Positions 1 through 9,032 of a stretch of DNA of 9,888 nucleotides are shown piece by piece (within the stretch, counting starts at the first letter, position 1; each line of letters begins with the position of its first letter). The notes beneath the pieces are model-generated. The model did not search any database and was not told the DNA's origin. It saw only the letters and a program-made list of their open reading frames with translations. This stretch comes from Paracoccaceae bacterium (lineage in GTDB: Bacteria > Pseudomonadota > Alphaproteobacteria > Rhodobacterales > Rhodobacteraceae), in contig JALSRF010000347.1 in NCBI GenBank assembly GCA_026984895.1, positions 1-9,888 on the forward strand. Reading direction: 5' to 3'. The translations under genes and the position numbers were made by a program.

Positions 1-220
1 CGAAATCGGCGCCGGTGAAGATGCGCAGCACGCCGGGCATGCCGGCGGCGGCGGACGTGTCGATCCCCTTGATGCGGCCATGCGCCACCTCGGAGCGGAT
101 GAAATGCGCATGGGCCTGCCCGGGCACGTTGATGTCGTCCGTATACCTGCCCTTTCCGGCCAGAAAGCGAATGTCCTCGGGGCGTTTCCGGCTGGCCCCT
201 ATTCCATGATCCTTCGGCAT
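1..220 (-). CDS. coxL: Aerobic CO dehydrogenase-type large subunit, N-terminus (partial)
   Basis: This is the first 73 codons of the molybdopterin-binding large subunit of a xanthine oxidase-family hydroxylase; the rest lies beyond the left edge. The ATG at 220 follows a strong GGAGGAATAC ribosome binding site. The protein opens MPKDHGIGASRKRPEDIRFL and continues with GKGRYTDDI and then MPGVLRIFTGAD, the usual opening of the first (a/b hammerhead) domain of CoxL-like subunits. The short N-terminus and position directly after coxS, with no coxM in between, fit form II (coxSLM order) better than form I CO dehydrogenase (coxMSL). The active-site loop that would decide this (AYxCSFR in form I, AYRGAGR in form II) is outside the window. 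The subunit would hold the molybdenum cofactor and oxidise CO or another small substrate, passing electrons to CoxS. The coxS stop lies 50 bases upstream, so the two are presumably co-transcribed. The family call is firm; the substrate is not. Confidence 0.85.
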   Translation of the reverse strand, partial: MPKDHGIGASRKRPEDIRFLAGKGRYTDDINVPGQAHAHFIRSEVAHGRIKGIDTSAAAGMPGVLRIFTGADF

Positions 221-270
221 GTATTCCTCCCGTGAAAAATTCCGTCAGCCCGGCGTTCGGGCGGCGGCGC

Positions 271-738
<468 letters not shown>

Positions 739-1130
739 CTGGTCCTCCCTGTAAAATCTGTTCCCGCGCCCTTGCGGCGCCCGGGTCCGGTCTTGCGCCC
801 CGTGCCGGGGCGGCGGGGCCGGCACGGGTGTCTTGCCCGGGCGCCTGTTGCGGCGGTGCCGCGTGCCCCGGCCTTGCCCAGGCCCTGCGGCCCTGCCCCG
901 CGGCTCTGGCCCGCGGCTCTGGCCTGCGGCCCGGACCCGCGCCATCGTCCGTGGGCATTGTCCGTGCCCGTGCCGTCGTCCGTGCCCTTGGCCCTCGCCC
1001 GGGCCCCTGCCGGGGTCCGGCACCCGGGCCGGGCATCGCTTCGGCGGCTGCCGGCTGCGGGTTGCCGACAGACGGCGCGCGGCGTTCGGGCGGCGTTCGG
1101 GGCAGCAATCCGGCGGCGTTCCGGGCGGAT
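739..1130. repeat. Repeat-rich GC island between coxG and coxS
   Basis: About 390 bases with no credible gene. The only open frames are low-complexity G, R, P and A proteins extending neighbouring genes out of frame. The sequence is dominated by short imperfect direct repeats: a 13-base unit CCCGCGGCTCTGG repeated exactly at 897-909 and 910-922 with a degenerate third copy to 934; T(C/T)GTCCGTG at 945, 958 and 976; and GGCGTTCGGG-type units at 1081-1100 and near 1114. The only AT-richer piece is just upstream of the coxS ribosome binding site (about 750-762). I see no convincing promoter or terminator. The pattern looks like replication-slippage growth of non-coding GC-rich sequence within an operon. 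Confidence 0.7.
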
Positions 1131-1616
1131 TCAGGCCCTGTCGTCCCGGACTCCATCCTGTTCCGAGGCGCGCGCGTTTTCAACCGCATTCTGGAAATTC
1201 TCGAAGAATTTGTCGGCCAGCTTGCGCGCCACCCCGCCGATCAGCCGCCCGCCGAGGCTGGCGATCTTGCCGCCGACCCTGGCCTCGACCGCGTAGATCA
1301 GCCGCGTGCCGCCGTCCTCATGGGCATCCAGGCGCACGTCGGCGGCGCCGCTTGCATGGCCCGCCGGTCCGCCCTTGCCCGAACCGGAAATGCGATACGA
1401 GCGTCCCTCCACGATGTCCGAGAGCTCGACCCGGCCTCGGAAGGTGGCCTTGACCGGGCCGATCTTCTGGGTGACCACGGCCTCGTAGCCCTCTTCGACG
1501 CTGCCGGTCATCTCCTTGCAGCCGGGAATCGACTGGCGCAGCACCTCCACGTCGTTGAGCGCGCGCCAGACCTCCAGCGGCTCAAGCGCGATATGTCGTT
1601 CGCCGACAAGTTCCAT
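1131..1616 (-). CDS. coxG: CoxG-family SRPBCC protein (carbon monoxide dehydrogenase subunit G)
   Basis: This 161-residue protein is a START/SRPBCC-fold member of the CoxG family. Typical landmarks are SIPGCKEM at 29-36, ATFRGRVEL at 57-65, the glycine-rich SGSGKGGPAGHASGAADVRL at about 77-96, GGKIASLGGRLI at 115-126 and KLADKFFENF at 132-141. Characterised CoxG proteins associate with the CO dehydrogenase and the membrane and bind quinone, linking CO oxidation to the respiratory chain. This one ends in a short hydrophilic tail (about 142-161) with no C-terminal membrane helix, so it looks soluble. The ATG at 1616 follows GGGGAGAGGACGATC; the frame remains open upstream, but the protein family match begins at MELVGERHIALE. 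It lies 200 bases downstream of coxF, and a weak promoter-like pair lies just upstream. The long repeat-rich gap to coxS follows. Family assignment is firm; the exact role with a form II-like enzyme is inferred. Confidence 0.9.
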   Translation of the reverse strand: MELVGERHIALEPLEVWRALNDVEVLRQSIPGCKEMTGSVEEGYEAVVTQKIGPVKATFRGRVELSDIVEGRSYRISGSGKGGPAGHASGAADVRLDAHEDGGTRLIYAVEARVGGKIASLGGRLIGGVARKLADKFFENFQNAVENARASEQDGVRDDRA

Positions 1617-1644
1617 GATCGTCCTCTCCCCTGCTGCAACAGGT

Positions 1645-1673
1645 AGGGTAACCAGACCCGCCCCGAGGTTCAA
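1645..1673 (-). promoter_or_regulatory. Possible sigma70-type promoter for coxG
   Basis: On the minus strand TTGAAC (1673-1668) and TACCCT (1650-1645) are separated by exactly 17 bases. A transcript would start near 1638, giving a leader of about 20 bases that still contains the coxG ribosome binding site. Agreement with consensus is only 4/6 and 3/6, and such matches arise by chance, so this is a candidate only. It would let coxG-coxS-coxL be expressed separately from coxDEF. Confidence 0.25.
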
Positions 1674-1739
1674 CGCCCGATCGGCTGCCCGGATCCGGCT
1701 CCGTCCCTTGCCATGGCGCCGCCGCGGGTGCCGCAGCCC

Positions 1740-1831
1740 GCACGACGCCGGCCAAGCACCGCGCCGGCCAAGGCCCACGCCCTTCACGCCCCCGCCCTGT
1801 CACGCCCCCGGGTCCTTCACGCCCCCCGCCC
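1740..1831. repeat. C-rich short direct repeats between coxF and coxG
   Basis: CGCCGGCCAAG occurs at 1746-1756 and 1762-1772 (period 16). CCTTCACGCCCCC(C)GCCC occurs at 1781-1797 and 1814-1831, with a shorter TCACGCCCCC copy at 1800-1809. The last copy runs over the coxF stop codon (1817-1819), so it forms part of the C-terminal PPGRGA tail of CoxF. No gene is seen in the 200-base gap 1617-1816 apart from the candidate coxG promoter. Confidence 0.65.
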
Positions 1832-2827
1832 CGGCGGGCGCGTTTCGGGGCGGCGCAGGCGCTCGGTGATTTCGGCGATGATCGCGACGGCGATCTCGGC
1901 CGGGCTTCGCGCGCCGATGTCGGTGCCGACCGGCGCGTGGATGCGGGCGATCTGTTCGGCCGGGACCCCGGCGGCCTCAAGGCGCGCGACGCGCCGGGCA
2001 TGGGTTCTGCGCGACCCCAGGCAGCCAAGGTAGAACACCCCGGTCTCCAGCGCCGCGCGGATGGCCGGATCGTCAAGCTTCGGGTCATGGGTCAGCGTGA
2101 CAACCGCGGTGCGCGCATCGGGTCTTTCGGCGGCGAGCGCGCGGTCCGGCCAGTCGTGGATCAGCCGCTCGCCGGGGAAGCGTTCGGGGCTGGCGAAGGC
2201 GTCGCGCGGGTCGATGATCACCGGGTCATAGCCGGCCATGCGCGCCATGCGCACCAGCGGCTGGGCGATATGCACCCCGCCCACCACGATCAGCCGCAGC
2301 GGCGGGTTGTGGATGGCGCTGAACCAGTCGCCGTCGCGCCCCGAACGGTCGGCGTCGAAACGCGCCTGCAGTGCATCGTCGTCGCCCCCCGGCGGCGGGC
2401 GCAGTTCGCGTTCCCAGGTGACGAGGTTCACCCGGTAGGCCACCGCCCGGCGCTGCGCGCGGGCCTCGGCCAGGGACCCGATCAGGCGGCGCGCCGGCCC
2501 CGTGCCCCGGCCGACCGGCTCGATGAGGATGCGGATGGTGCCGCCGCAGGCCAGGCCGACGGCGAAGGCCTCTTCGTTGCTGACGCCGAATTCCAGCAGC
2601 CGCGTTTCGCCGGTGCGCAGCAGTTCCAGCGCCTCCTCCACCACCGCCCCCTCGACACAGCCGCCCGAAACCGAGCCGGCGATTTCGGCGTCTTCGCTGA
2701 TCGCCAGTTGCGCGCCGGCCGGGCGCGGGGCCGAGCCCCAGGTTTCGACCACCGTTGCCAGCGCCGCACCCTTGCCGGCGGCAAGCCATTCCAGCGCCTG
2801 TTCCGGGATCCGGTCGAACTCAGCCAT
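1817..2827 (-). CDS. coxF: CoxF, XdhC-like molybdenum hydroxylase maturation protein
   Basis: This protein of about 336 residues has the two-part XdhC/CoxF structure. The N-terminal XdhC_CoxI domain includes GSAPRPAGAQLA (about 31-42), SVSGGCVEGAVV (52-63) and LACGGTIRI (93-101). The C-terminal Rossmann-like domain includes LIVVGGVHIAQPL (about 179-191), TLTHDPKLDD (244-253), YLGCLGSRRTH (266-276) and HAPVGTDIGARSPAEIA (297-313). XdhC proteins bind molybdenum cofactor and help deliver it to hydroxylases; in Oligotropha, CoxF takes part with CoxE in completing the Mo-Cu centre. The start at 2827 (ATGGCTGA) overlaps the coxE stop by 8 bases. An in-frame ATG at 2839, with a slightly better GAGG spacing, would add MGRA; both ATGs come from the same 12-base tandem repeat, so sequence alone does not settle the start. 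Overlap with coxE implies translational coupling. Confidence 0.9.
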   Translation of the reverse strand: MAEFDRIPEQALEWLAAGKGAALATVVETWGSAPRPAGAQLAISEDAEIAGSVSGGCVEGAVVEEALELLRTGETRLLEFGVSNEEAFAVGLACGGTIRILIEPVGRGTGPARRLIGSLAEARAQRRAVAYRVNLVTWERELRPPPGGDDDALQARFDADRSGRDGDWFSAIHNPPLRLIVVGGVHIAQPLVRMARMAGYDPVIIDPRDAFASPERFPGERLIHDWPDRALAAERPDARTAVVTLTHDPKLDDPAIRAALETGVFYLGCLGSRRTHARRVARLEAAGVPAEQIARIHAPVGTDIGARSPAEIAVAIIAEITERLRRPETRPPGRGA

Positions 2828-4211
2828 CGCCCGCCCCATCGCCCGCCTCGTCGCCCGCCTCGTCGCCGGGTTGCGTCATCGGAGCCATCCCCGGTTCCAT
2901 CGCCGGGTCCATCGCCGGCGCGGTCCCCGGTTTGCCGCCCGGCGCGCTGCGCGGTTCCATCATCGCCATCAGCCGGGATCTTTCGCCGCCGTCCTCGGGC
3001 CGCGAAAGCGCCGCGCCCAGGGCCTCGAGCGTGGCGATGTTATGGCCGGCGCGCAGGCTGTCCACATGGGGCAGCATGGCGCGGATACCGCGCGCGCGCG
3101 GCGCGAAGCCGTCCCAGCGCAGCAACGGGTTGAGCCAGACCAGCCGGCGCGCCGAAAGCCGCAGCCGCTCCATCTCGTGCCCCAGATCGCCGTCCGCGTC
3201 CCGGTCCAGCCCGTCGGTGACCAGCAGCACCACCGCGCCGCGCCCCAGCACCCGGCGCGACCAGTCCCGGTTGAAGGCGTGCAGACAGCCGGCTATGCGC
3301 GTGCCGCCCTCCCAGTCGGGCGCCTCGGCGCCGGCCAGCGCCAGCGCCTCGTCCACGTCGCGCCGCTGCATGTGCCGGGAAATGTTGGTCAGCCGGGTGC
3401 CGAAGGTGAAGGCATGCACCCGCGACCAGCCGGCCCCGGCCCGGTTGCTGGCCGCGTGCAGGAAATGCAGCACCGCGCGCGCATAGGACGACATCGAGCC
3501 GGATATGTCGCACAGCACCACAAGGTCCGGCCAGCGCCGCCGGCGCCGGCGGCGCACGAGACGCCGGATTTCGCCGCCATCGCGCGTGGCCCGGCGCATG
3601 GTCGCGCGCCAGTCGGCCAGCCGGCCGCCGGGGGCCGGCGCGGCGCGGCGCGACACCAGCGGGCGCACCGGCAGGCGCAGCCCCGCGATCAGGCGGTGCG
3701 CCGCGGCCAGTTCGTCGGTGCTCATCTGCTCGAAATCCATCTGCCGCAGCCTTTCGCGCGGCGAAAACGTCAGCGCGGCGTCGAAAGCGACGGTTTCGCT
3801 TTCGGGCGCGCCCGTGTCGCGCGGCGCCGGCGGCGCTGCGTCGGCCCCGTCCAGAAGCGCCTCGGCGGCGCGCTTTTCGGCGGCTTTCGGGGCGGTTTCC
3901 TGCTGCAGGCCGCGCACCGCCGGGCGCAGCATGGCCATCATGTGTTCGAGATACTGCGGGTCGCGCCAGTAGAGCCGGAAGATCTGGGCAAAGACCTGGC
4001 GCTGTTCCGGGCGGGCGACGAAACAGGCGTGCAACGTCCAGTAGAAGTCGCGCCGGTCGCCGAAGCCGGCCGCCTCGACCGCGCGCACCGCGTCGGCCAC
4101 GCGCCCCGGCCCCGCCGGCAGCCCCGCCTTGCGCAGCGCGCGCGCGAAATGGACGATGTTGGCGGTGAAGCTGCCGGCCTCGGGCACCGGCAGGTCGCCC
4201 CCGCCCGCCAT
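2820..4211 (-). CDS. coxE: CoxE, VWA domain-containing maturation protein
   Basis: This is a 463-residue von Willebrand factor A protein of the CoxE family. The N-terminal half (about 12-180) is the helical DUF/CoxE region with FYWTLHACFVARPEQ and LYWRDPQYLEHMMAM. A very basic linker (217-226, a run of arginines) precedes the VWA domain, whose metal-binding MIDAS residues are D235, S237 and S239 (LCDISGSMSS), T304 (GGTRIAGCL) and D333 (LLVTDGLDRD). The family works with the MoxR-type ATPase CoxD, like other MoxR-VWA pairs, to assemble the Mo-Cu active site of CO dehydrogenase; in Oligotropha CoxE is implicated in copper insertion. The ATG at 4211 is joined to the coxD stop as TGATG, indicating coupling. 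The last ~40 residues (from about 423) are an odd low-complexity tail built on a four-residue period (PAMD PAME PGMA, then AGDE AGDG), encoded by 12-base repeats; the conserved family domain ends before this. Confidence 0.92.
   Translation of the reverse strand: MAGGGDLPVPEAGSFTANIVHFARALRKAGLPAGPGRVADAVRAVEAAGFGDRRDFYWTLHACFVARPEQRQVFAQIFRLYWRDPQYLEHMMAMLRPAVRGLQQETAPKAAEKRAAEALLDGADAAPPAPRDTGAPESETVAFDAALTFSPRERLRQMDFEQMSTDELAAAHRLIAGLRLPVRPLVSRRAAPAPGGRLADWRATMRRATRDGGEIRRLVRRRRRRRWPDLVVLCDISGSMSSYARAVLHFLHAASNRAGAGWSRVHAFTFGTRLTNISRHMQRRDVDEALALAGAEAPDWEGGTRIAGCLHAFNRDWSRRVLGRGAVVLLVTDGLDRDADGDLGHEMERLRLSARRLVWLNPLLRWDGFAPRARGIRAMLPHVDSLRAGHNIATLEALGAALSRPEDGGERSRLMAMMEPRSAPGGKPGTAPAMDPAMEPGMAPMTQPGDEAGDEAGDGAGDG
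2823..2945. repeat. 12-base periodic tandem repeat in coxE 3' end / coxF start
   Basis: On the plus strand the units are CCATCGCCCGCC (2824-2835), the same again (2836-2847), TCGTCGCCCGCC (2848-2859) and a degraded copy (2860-2871). A weaker 12-base period continues to about 2945 (for example GGTTCCATCGCC then GGGTCCATCGCC). In the coxE frame each unit gives four residues, G-D-E/G-A near the end and P-x-M-x before it. The first two units place ATG codons 12 bases apart (2827 and 2839), both in the coxF frame. Confidence 0.85.
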
Positions 4212-5125
4212 CAGTCGGCCACCCCGGCCGTCGCCCGCGCCTCCTCCAGGAGCCGCGCCGCCCGGGAGCCCGCCAGGCGGGCGATGTCGTCCTGGTATTT
4301 CAGGATCGCGCCGAGGGTATCGGCGATGACCTGCGGCGACAGTTCCAGCGCATCGAGCGCCAGCAGGCATTTCGCCCAGTCGATGGTTTCGGCAACGCCC
4401 GGCTTCTTGAACAGGTCTTCGCCGCGCAGCCGCTGCACGAAGCTGACGATCTGCCGGCTGAGCGCGGCGCTGGCTTCGGGCACGCGGGCAGCGAGAATGT
4501 CCAGTTCGCGCTGGAGATCCGGGTAATCCACCCAGTGATACAGGCAGCGCCGCTTGAGCGCGTCGTGCACCTCGCGCGTGCGGTTGGAGGTGATGATCAC
4601 GATCGGCGGCTCGGCGGCCTTGACGGTGCCCAGTTCGGGGATGGTGACCTGGAAATCCGACAGGGCTTCCAGCAGGAAGGCCTCGAAGGGTTCGTCGGTG
4701 CGGTCAAGCTCGTCGATCAGCAGCACCGGCGCGCCGCCCTGTTGCGGGCTCATCGCCTCGAGCAGCGGGCGGCGGATCAGGAATTCCTCCGAAAACATGT
4801 CGCGGTTCAGCATGTCGCGGTCGGTGATGCCGGCGGCCTCGGCGGTGCGGATGGCCACCATCTGGGCCGGAAAGTTCCATTCGCAGACGGCGGCGGCGGC
4901 GTCCAGCCCCTCGTAGCATTGCAGGCGGATCAGCCGGCGCCCGAGCGCGGCCGCGATGGCCTTGGCAATCTCGGTCTTGCCGACGCCGGCTTCGCCTTCG
5001 AGAAACAGCGGCCGGCCCAGGCGCAACGCCAGGAACACCACCGTGGCCAGGGCGCGCCCGCACACATAGCCCTGCCCGGCCAGTTGGCTGCGCGTGGCGT
5101 CGATCGAGGGGAAGCCGTCATTCAT
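4211..5125 (-). CDS. coxD: CoxD, MoxR-family AAA+ ATPase
   Basis: This is a 304-residue AAA+ ATPase of the MoxR family. Walker A is GEAGVGKT (44-51), Walker B is VLLIDELD (134-141), sensor 1 is in IITSNRTRE (N181), and a likely arginine finger is R192/R193 in KRRCLYHW. A C-terminal lid domain follows from about 205. In Oligotropha CoxD drives the chaperone-like step that sulfurates the molybdenum centre of CO dehydrogenase, before copper is added. The length is normal for the family. The ATG at 5125 gives MNDGFPSID; the only nearby alternative is an unlikely in-frame TTG at 5137. The upstream GGGG is a modest ribosome binding site. The stop overlaps the start of coxE (TGATG), so the ATPase and its VWA partner are translationally coupled. 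It is the first gene of the cox cluster in this orientation, 136 bases after pgi. No clear promoter is visible upstream. Confidence 0.92.
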   Translation of the reverse strand: MNDGFPSIDATRSQLAGQGYVCGRALATVVFLALRLGRPLFLEGEAGVGKTEIAKAIAAALGRRLIRLQCYEGLDAAAAVCEWNFPAQMVAIRTAEAAGITDRDMLNRDMFSEEFLIRRPLLEAMSPQQGGAPVLLIDELDRTDEPFEAFLLEALSDFQVTIPELGTVKAAEPPIVIITSNRTREVHDALKRRCLYHWVDYPDLQRELDILAARVPEASAALSRQIVSFVQRLRGEDLFKKPGVAETIDWAKCLLALDALELSPQVIADTLGAILKYQDDIARLAGSRAARLLEEARATAGVAD

Positions 5126-5175
5126 GGCCCCATGCAAGCCGAAAACCGGCACGGCGGCAAGGGGGAATCGGCGGA

Positions 5176-5228
5176 CCGGCCACGGGCCGGGGCGGTGGCG
5201 CGGCACTGGCCCGCCCGCGGGGCGGGCC
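5176..5228 (-). terminator. Two GC-rich hairpins downstream of pgi
   Basis: Two perfect inverted repeats lie in the 136-base gap between pgi and coxD. GGCCCGCCC (5208-5216) and GGGCGGGCC (5220-5228) give a 9-bp stem with a GCG loop. CCGGCC (5176-5181) and GGCCGG (5185-5190) give a 6-bp stem with a three-base loop. Neither is followed by a T tract on the minus strand, so this is not a classical intrinsic terminator; in GC-rich genomes such stems may still cause termination, attenuation or 3'-end protection of the zwf-pgl-pgi mRNA. The rest of the gap holds only an AT-richer motif (5240-5261) right after the pgi stop. Confidence 0.45.
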
Positions 5229-5261
5229 GCCTGCGGCGCGGATATTTGAGGACAGAAGAAG

Positions 5262-6874
<1,613 letters not shown>

Positions 6875-6878
<4 letters not shown>

Positions 6879-7546
6879 GGCGCCCAATGCACCTTGAGCC
6901 CGGACATCAGCGCCGCGATCGGCGCCAGTTCCGGCAGCATCCCCTGGGCCCGCTCCAGCGCCAGGCGCTTGGCCTCGCCGGTGATCAGCAGGTGCTTGCT
7001 GAAGGCGCTCGACAGCACCGGCACGGTCAGGGTGACGCGCGGCTCGGGCACCGACGGCGCCCGCATGGCCACCAGCGCCGGCGCCTTGGCCGACAGCGCC
7101 AGGTCGAGCTTGTCGCCATCGGGAAACAGGCTGGCGGTGTGCATGTCCTCGCCCATGCCCAGCAGCACCACGTCAAGCGGCACCAGCGCCCGCACCCCGC
7201 CCTCGAGCGCGCCCAGGCTTTCCTCGGGCGTGGGGGTGTCGCGGTGGAGCGGCACCAGGTTGGCCGCCGCCGCCTTGTTTTTCAGCAGATGCTCGCGCAG
7301 CAGCCGGGTGTTGGAGCGCGGGTCGCTTTCCGGCAGCCAGCGCTCGTCGGTCAGCACCAGGTCGATGCGGGCCCAGTCCAGGGCGATGTCGCTCAGCACC
7401 TCGTAAACCGGCACCGGCGTGGCGCCGCCGGGCACCGCCATGCTGGCCCGCTCGCCGGTCATCAGCGCGCCGTTAAGCTCGCTCACCACCGCATCGACCA
7501 CGCCGGCGAACAACAACTCGCGGTCCGGGTATTCGATAAACTTCAT
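6875..7546 (-). CDS. pgl: 6-phosphogluconolactonase
   Basis: This 223-residue enzyme hydrolyses 6-phosphogluconolactone to 6-phosphogluconate, the step after glucose-6-phosphate dehydrogenase. It belongs to the DevB/SOL lactonase family, related to NagB. Landmarks are VPGGATPVPVYEVL (38-51), DLVLTDERWLPESDPRSN (62-79) and VVLLGMGEDMHTASLFPD (126-143); H136 in the last motif is the likely catalytic histidine, with DMHTAS in place of the more common DGHTAS. The ATG at 7546 overlaps the zwf stop (ATGA) and has GGGAG 8 bases upstream inside the end of zwf; the stop in turn overlaps the pgi start. The three genes therefore form one tightly coupled operon. No signal peptide is seen, so it is cytoplasmic. 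Confidence 0.96.
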
Positions 7547-8997
7547 GTCTTGAGCTCCCTCCAGCGGCGTCCGTCCCTGTGCATCAGGATAGCCGCCTCT
7601 TCCGGCCCGGTCGAGCCCGGCTCGTAGCCCAGCGGCCGTTGGTCGCGGGCTTCCCATTCGGCGATGATCGGATCGGTCCAGGCCCAGGCGGCCTCGACCT
7701 CATCGCCGCGCATGAACAGGGTCTGGTTGCCCCGGATCACATCCATGATCAGCCGCTCATAGGCGTCGGGCGCATCCGCCACCTCCTCGCCCAGGGCCTC
7801 GGCAAAGGTCATGTCCAGCGGCACGTCGATCAGCCGCATGCCCCCCGGCCCCGGCTCCTTGATGGTAACCTTGAGGTCCATCCCCTCATCCGGTTGCAGG
7901 CGGATCGAAAGCTCGTTGGCGCCCTGCCCCGGCGGGCTGTCGAAGATCGAATGCGGCGGCTCCTTGAACTGAATCACGATCTCGCTGAGCCGCGCCTTGA
8001 GCCGCTTGCCGGTGCGCAGGTAGAACGGCGTGCCGTTCCAGCGCCAGTTGGCGATCTCGAGCTTGAGCGCGATATAGCTTTCGGTGGTGCTGTCAGGGTT
8101 GTCCACATCCTCCCGATAGGACGGCGTGTCGGGGCCGGCCAGGTACTGACCGCGCACGATCTCGGGCAGTTCCACATGCTTGAGCGCCCGGATCACCTTG
8201 AGCTTTTCATCGCGCACCGCATCCGGGTCGAATTTCGAGGGCGGCTCCATCGCGGTCAGGCACAGAAGCTGCATCAGGTGGTTCTGCACCATGTCGCGCA
8301 TGGCGCCGGCATGGTCGTAATAGCTGCCGCGCCCGCCCACGCCCACGGTTTCGGCCACGGTGATCTGAACGTGGTCCACATATTGCGCGTTCCAGAGCGG
8401 CTCAAACAACATGTTGCCAAAGCGCAGGGCCATCAGGTTCTGCACCGTTTCCTTGCCCAGGTAATGGTCGATGCGATAGATGTATTGTTCGCGAAAATGC
8501 GCCGCCAGGGTGGCGTTGAGCGCCCGGGCCGAGGCCAGGTCGTGGCCAAACGGTTTTTCCACCACGATTCGTGCGGTTTCGCCGGCAATGGCATGGCTCT
8601 TGAGCCGCTGCGCCAGGTCGCCGAACAGGCCCGGCCCGACCGAGAAATAGAAGGCCTGCACCACCCCCGGCCGCATCCGCGCCTTGAGCGCCTCCCAGCC
8701 GGTCTCGCCCCTGGCATCCACCGGCACATAGAAGATGGTCTTGAGAAACGCCGCCAGGTTCTTTTCGGTGCAGCGGTGCGGCGAGACATGCGCCCGCACC
8801 GCCTCGGCCACCATCTCGCGATAGCCGCGATCGTCAAGCGCGCTGCGCGCCGCCCCGATGATTCGCGCCTCGGGCGGCATCTGCCCCTCGATGAAGCGCC
8901 GGAAAAGGCTGGGTAAAATCTTCCGCTGCGCCAGGTCCCCGGTGCCGCCGAAAATCACCAGGTCGAAAGGCTCAACCGGAATCACACGCGATGCCAT
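7543..8997 (-). CDS. zwf: Glucose-6-phosphate 1-dehydrogenase
   Basis: This 484-residue enzyme oxidises glucose 6-phosphate to 6-phosphogluconolactone with NAD(P)+, committing sugar to the Entner-Doudoroff and oxidative pentose phosphate routes. The N-terminal Rossmann fold carries GGTGDLAQRK (17-26). EKPFG (147-151) and the active-site signature RIDHYLGKE (175-183) follow, with D177, H178 and H240 (MVQNHLMQ) matching the catalytic residues described for the Leuconostoc enzyme. The C-terminal domain contains FYLRTGKRL (325-333). The length is typical. The ATG at 8997 has GGAGAGCAAG just upstream. It is the first gene of zwf-pgl-pgi. A perfect palindrome lies about 20 bases upstream of the ATG, so the operon is probably controlled by a LacI-type sugar-responsive repressor. 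Confidence 0.98.
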   Translation of the reverse strand: MASRVIPVEPFDLVIFGGTGDLAQRKILPSLFRRFIEGQMPPEARIIGAARSALDDRGYREMVAEAVRAHVSPHRCTEKNLAAFLKTIFYVPVDARGETGWEALKARMRPGVVQAFYFSVGPGLFGDLAQRLKSHAIAGETARIVVEKPFGHDLASARALNATLAAHFREQYIYRIDHYLGKETVQNLMALRFGNMLFEPLWNAQYVDHVQITVAETVGVGGRGSYYDHAGAMRDMVQNHLMQLLCLTAMEPPSKFDPDAVRDEKLKVIRALKHVELPEIVRGQYLAGPDTPSYREDVDNPDSTTESYIALKLEIANWRWNGTPFYLRTGKRLKARLSEIVIQFKEPPHSIFDSPPGQGANELSIRLQPDEGMDLKVTIKEPGPGGMRLIDVPLDMTFAEALGEEVADAPDAYERLIMDVIRGNQTLFMRGDEVEAAWAWTDPIIAEWEARDQRPLGYEPGSTGPEEAAILMHRDGRRWRELKT

Positions 8998-9017
8998 CTT
9001 GCTCTCCTGCCTTGGCT

Positions 9018-9029
9018 GTTAGCGCTAAC
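9018..9029. promoter_or_regulatory. Palindromic operator upstream of zwf (LacI-family type)
   Basis: GTTAGCGCTAAC is a perfect 12-bp palindrome in the form of LacI-family operators (TTAGCGCTAA with a central CpG-type core). It lies 21 bases upstream of the zwf ATG and immediately downstream of a candidate -10 box, so a bound repressor would cover the transcription start. No regulator gene is visible in the window. Confidence 0.6.
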
Positions 9030-9032
9030 GCC

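Noticed and set aside
739..1130. CRISPR array or mobile-element ends in the repeat island
   Set aside because: Repeats are short, imperfect, of several kinds and without regular spacers; no transposase and no terminal inverted repeats are seen.
2502..4526. Long plus-strand open frame (674 codons) opposite coxE
   Set aside because: It is R/P/A/G/Q-rich with no domain, and lies antisense to genes with clear motifs; long antisense frames are expected in very GC-rich DNA.
7579..8916. Plus-strand open frame of 445 codons opposite zwf
   Set aside because: Shadow of zwf, with the typical histidine- and arginine-rich antisense composition.
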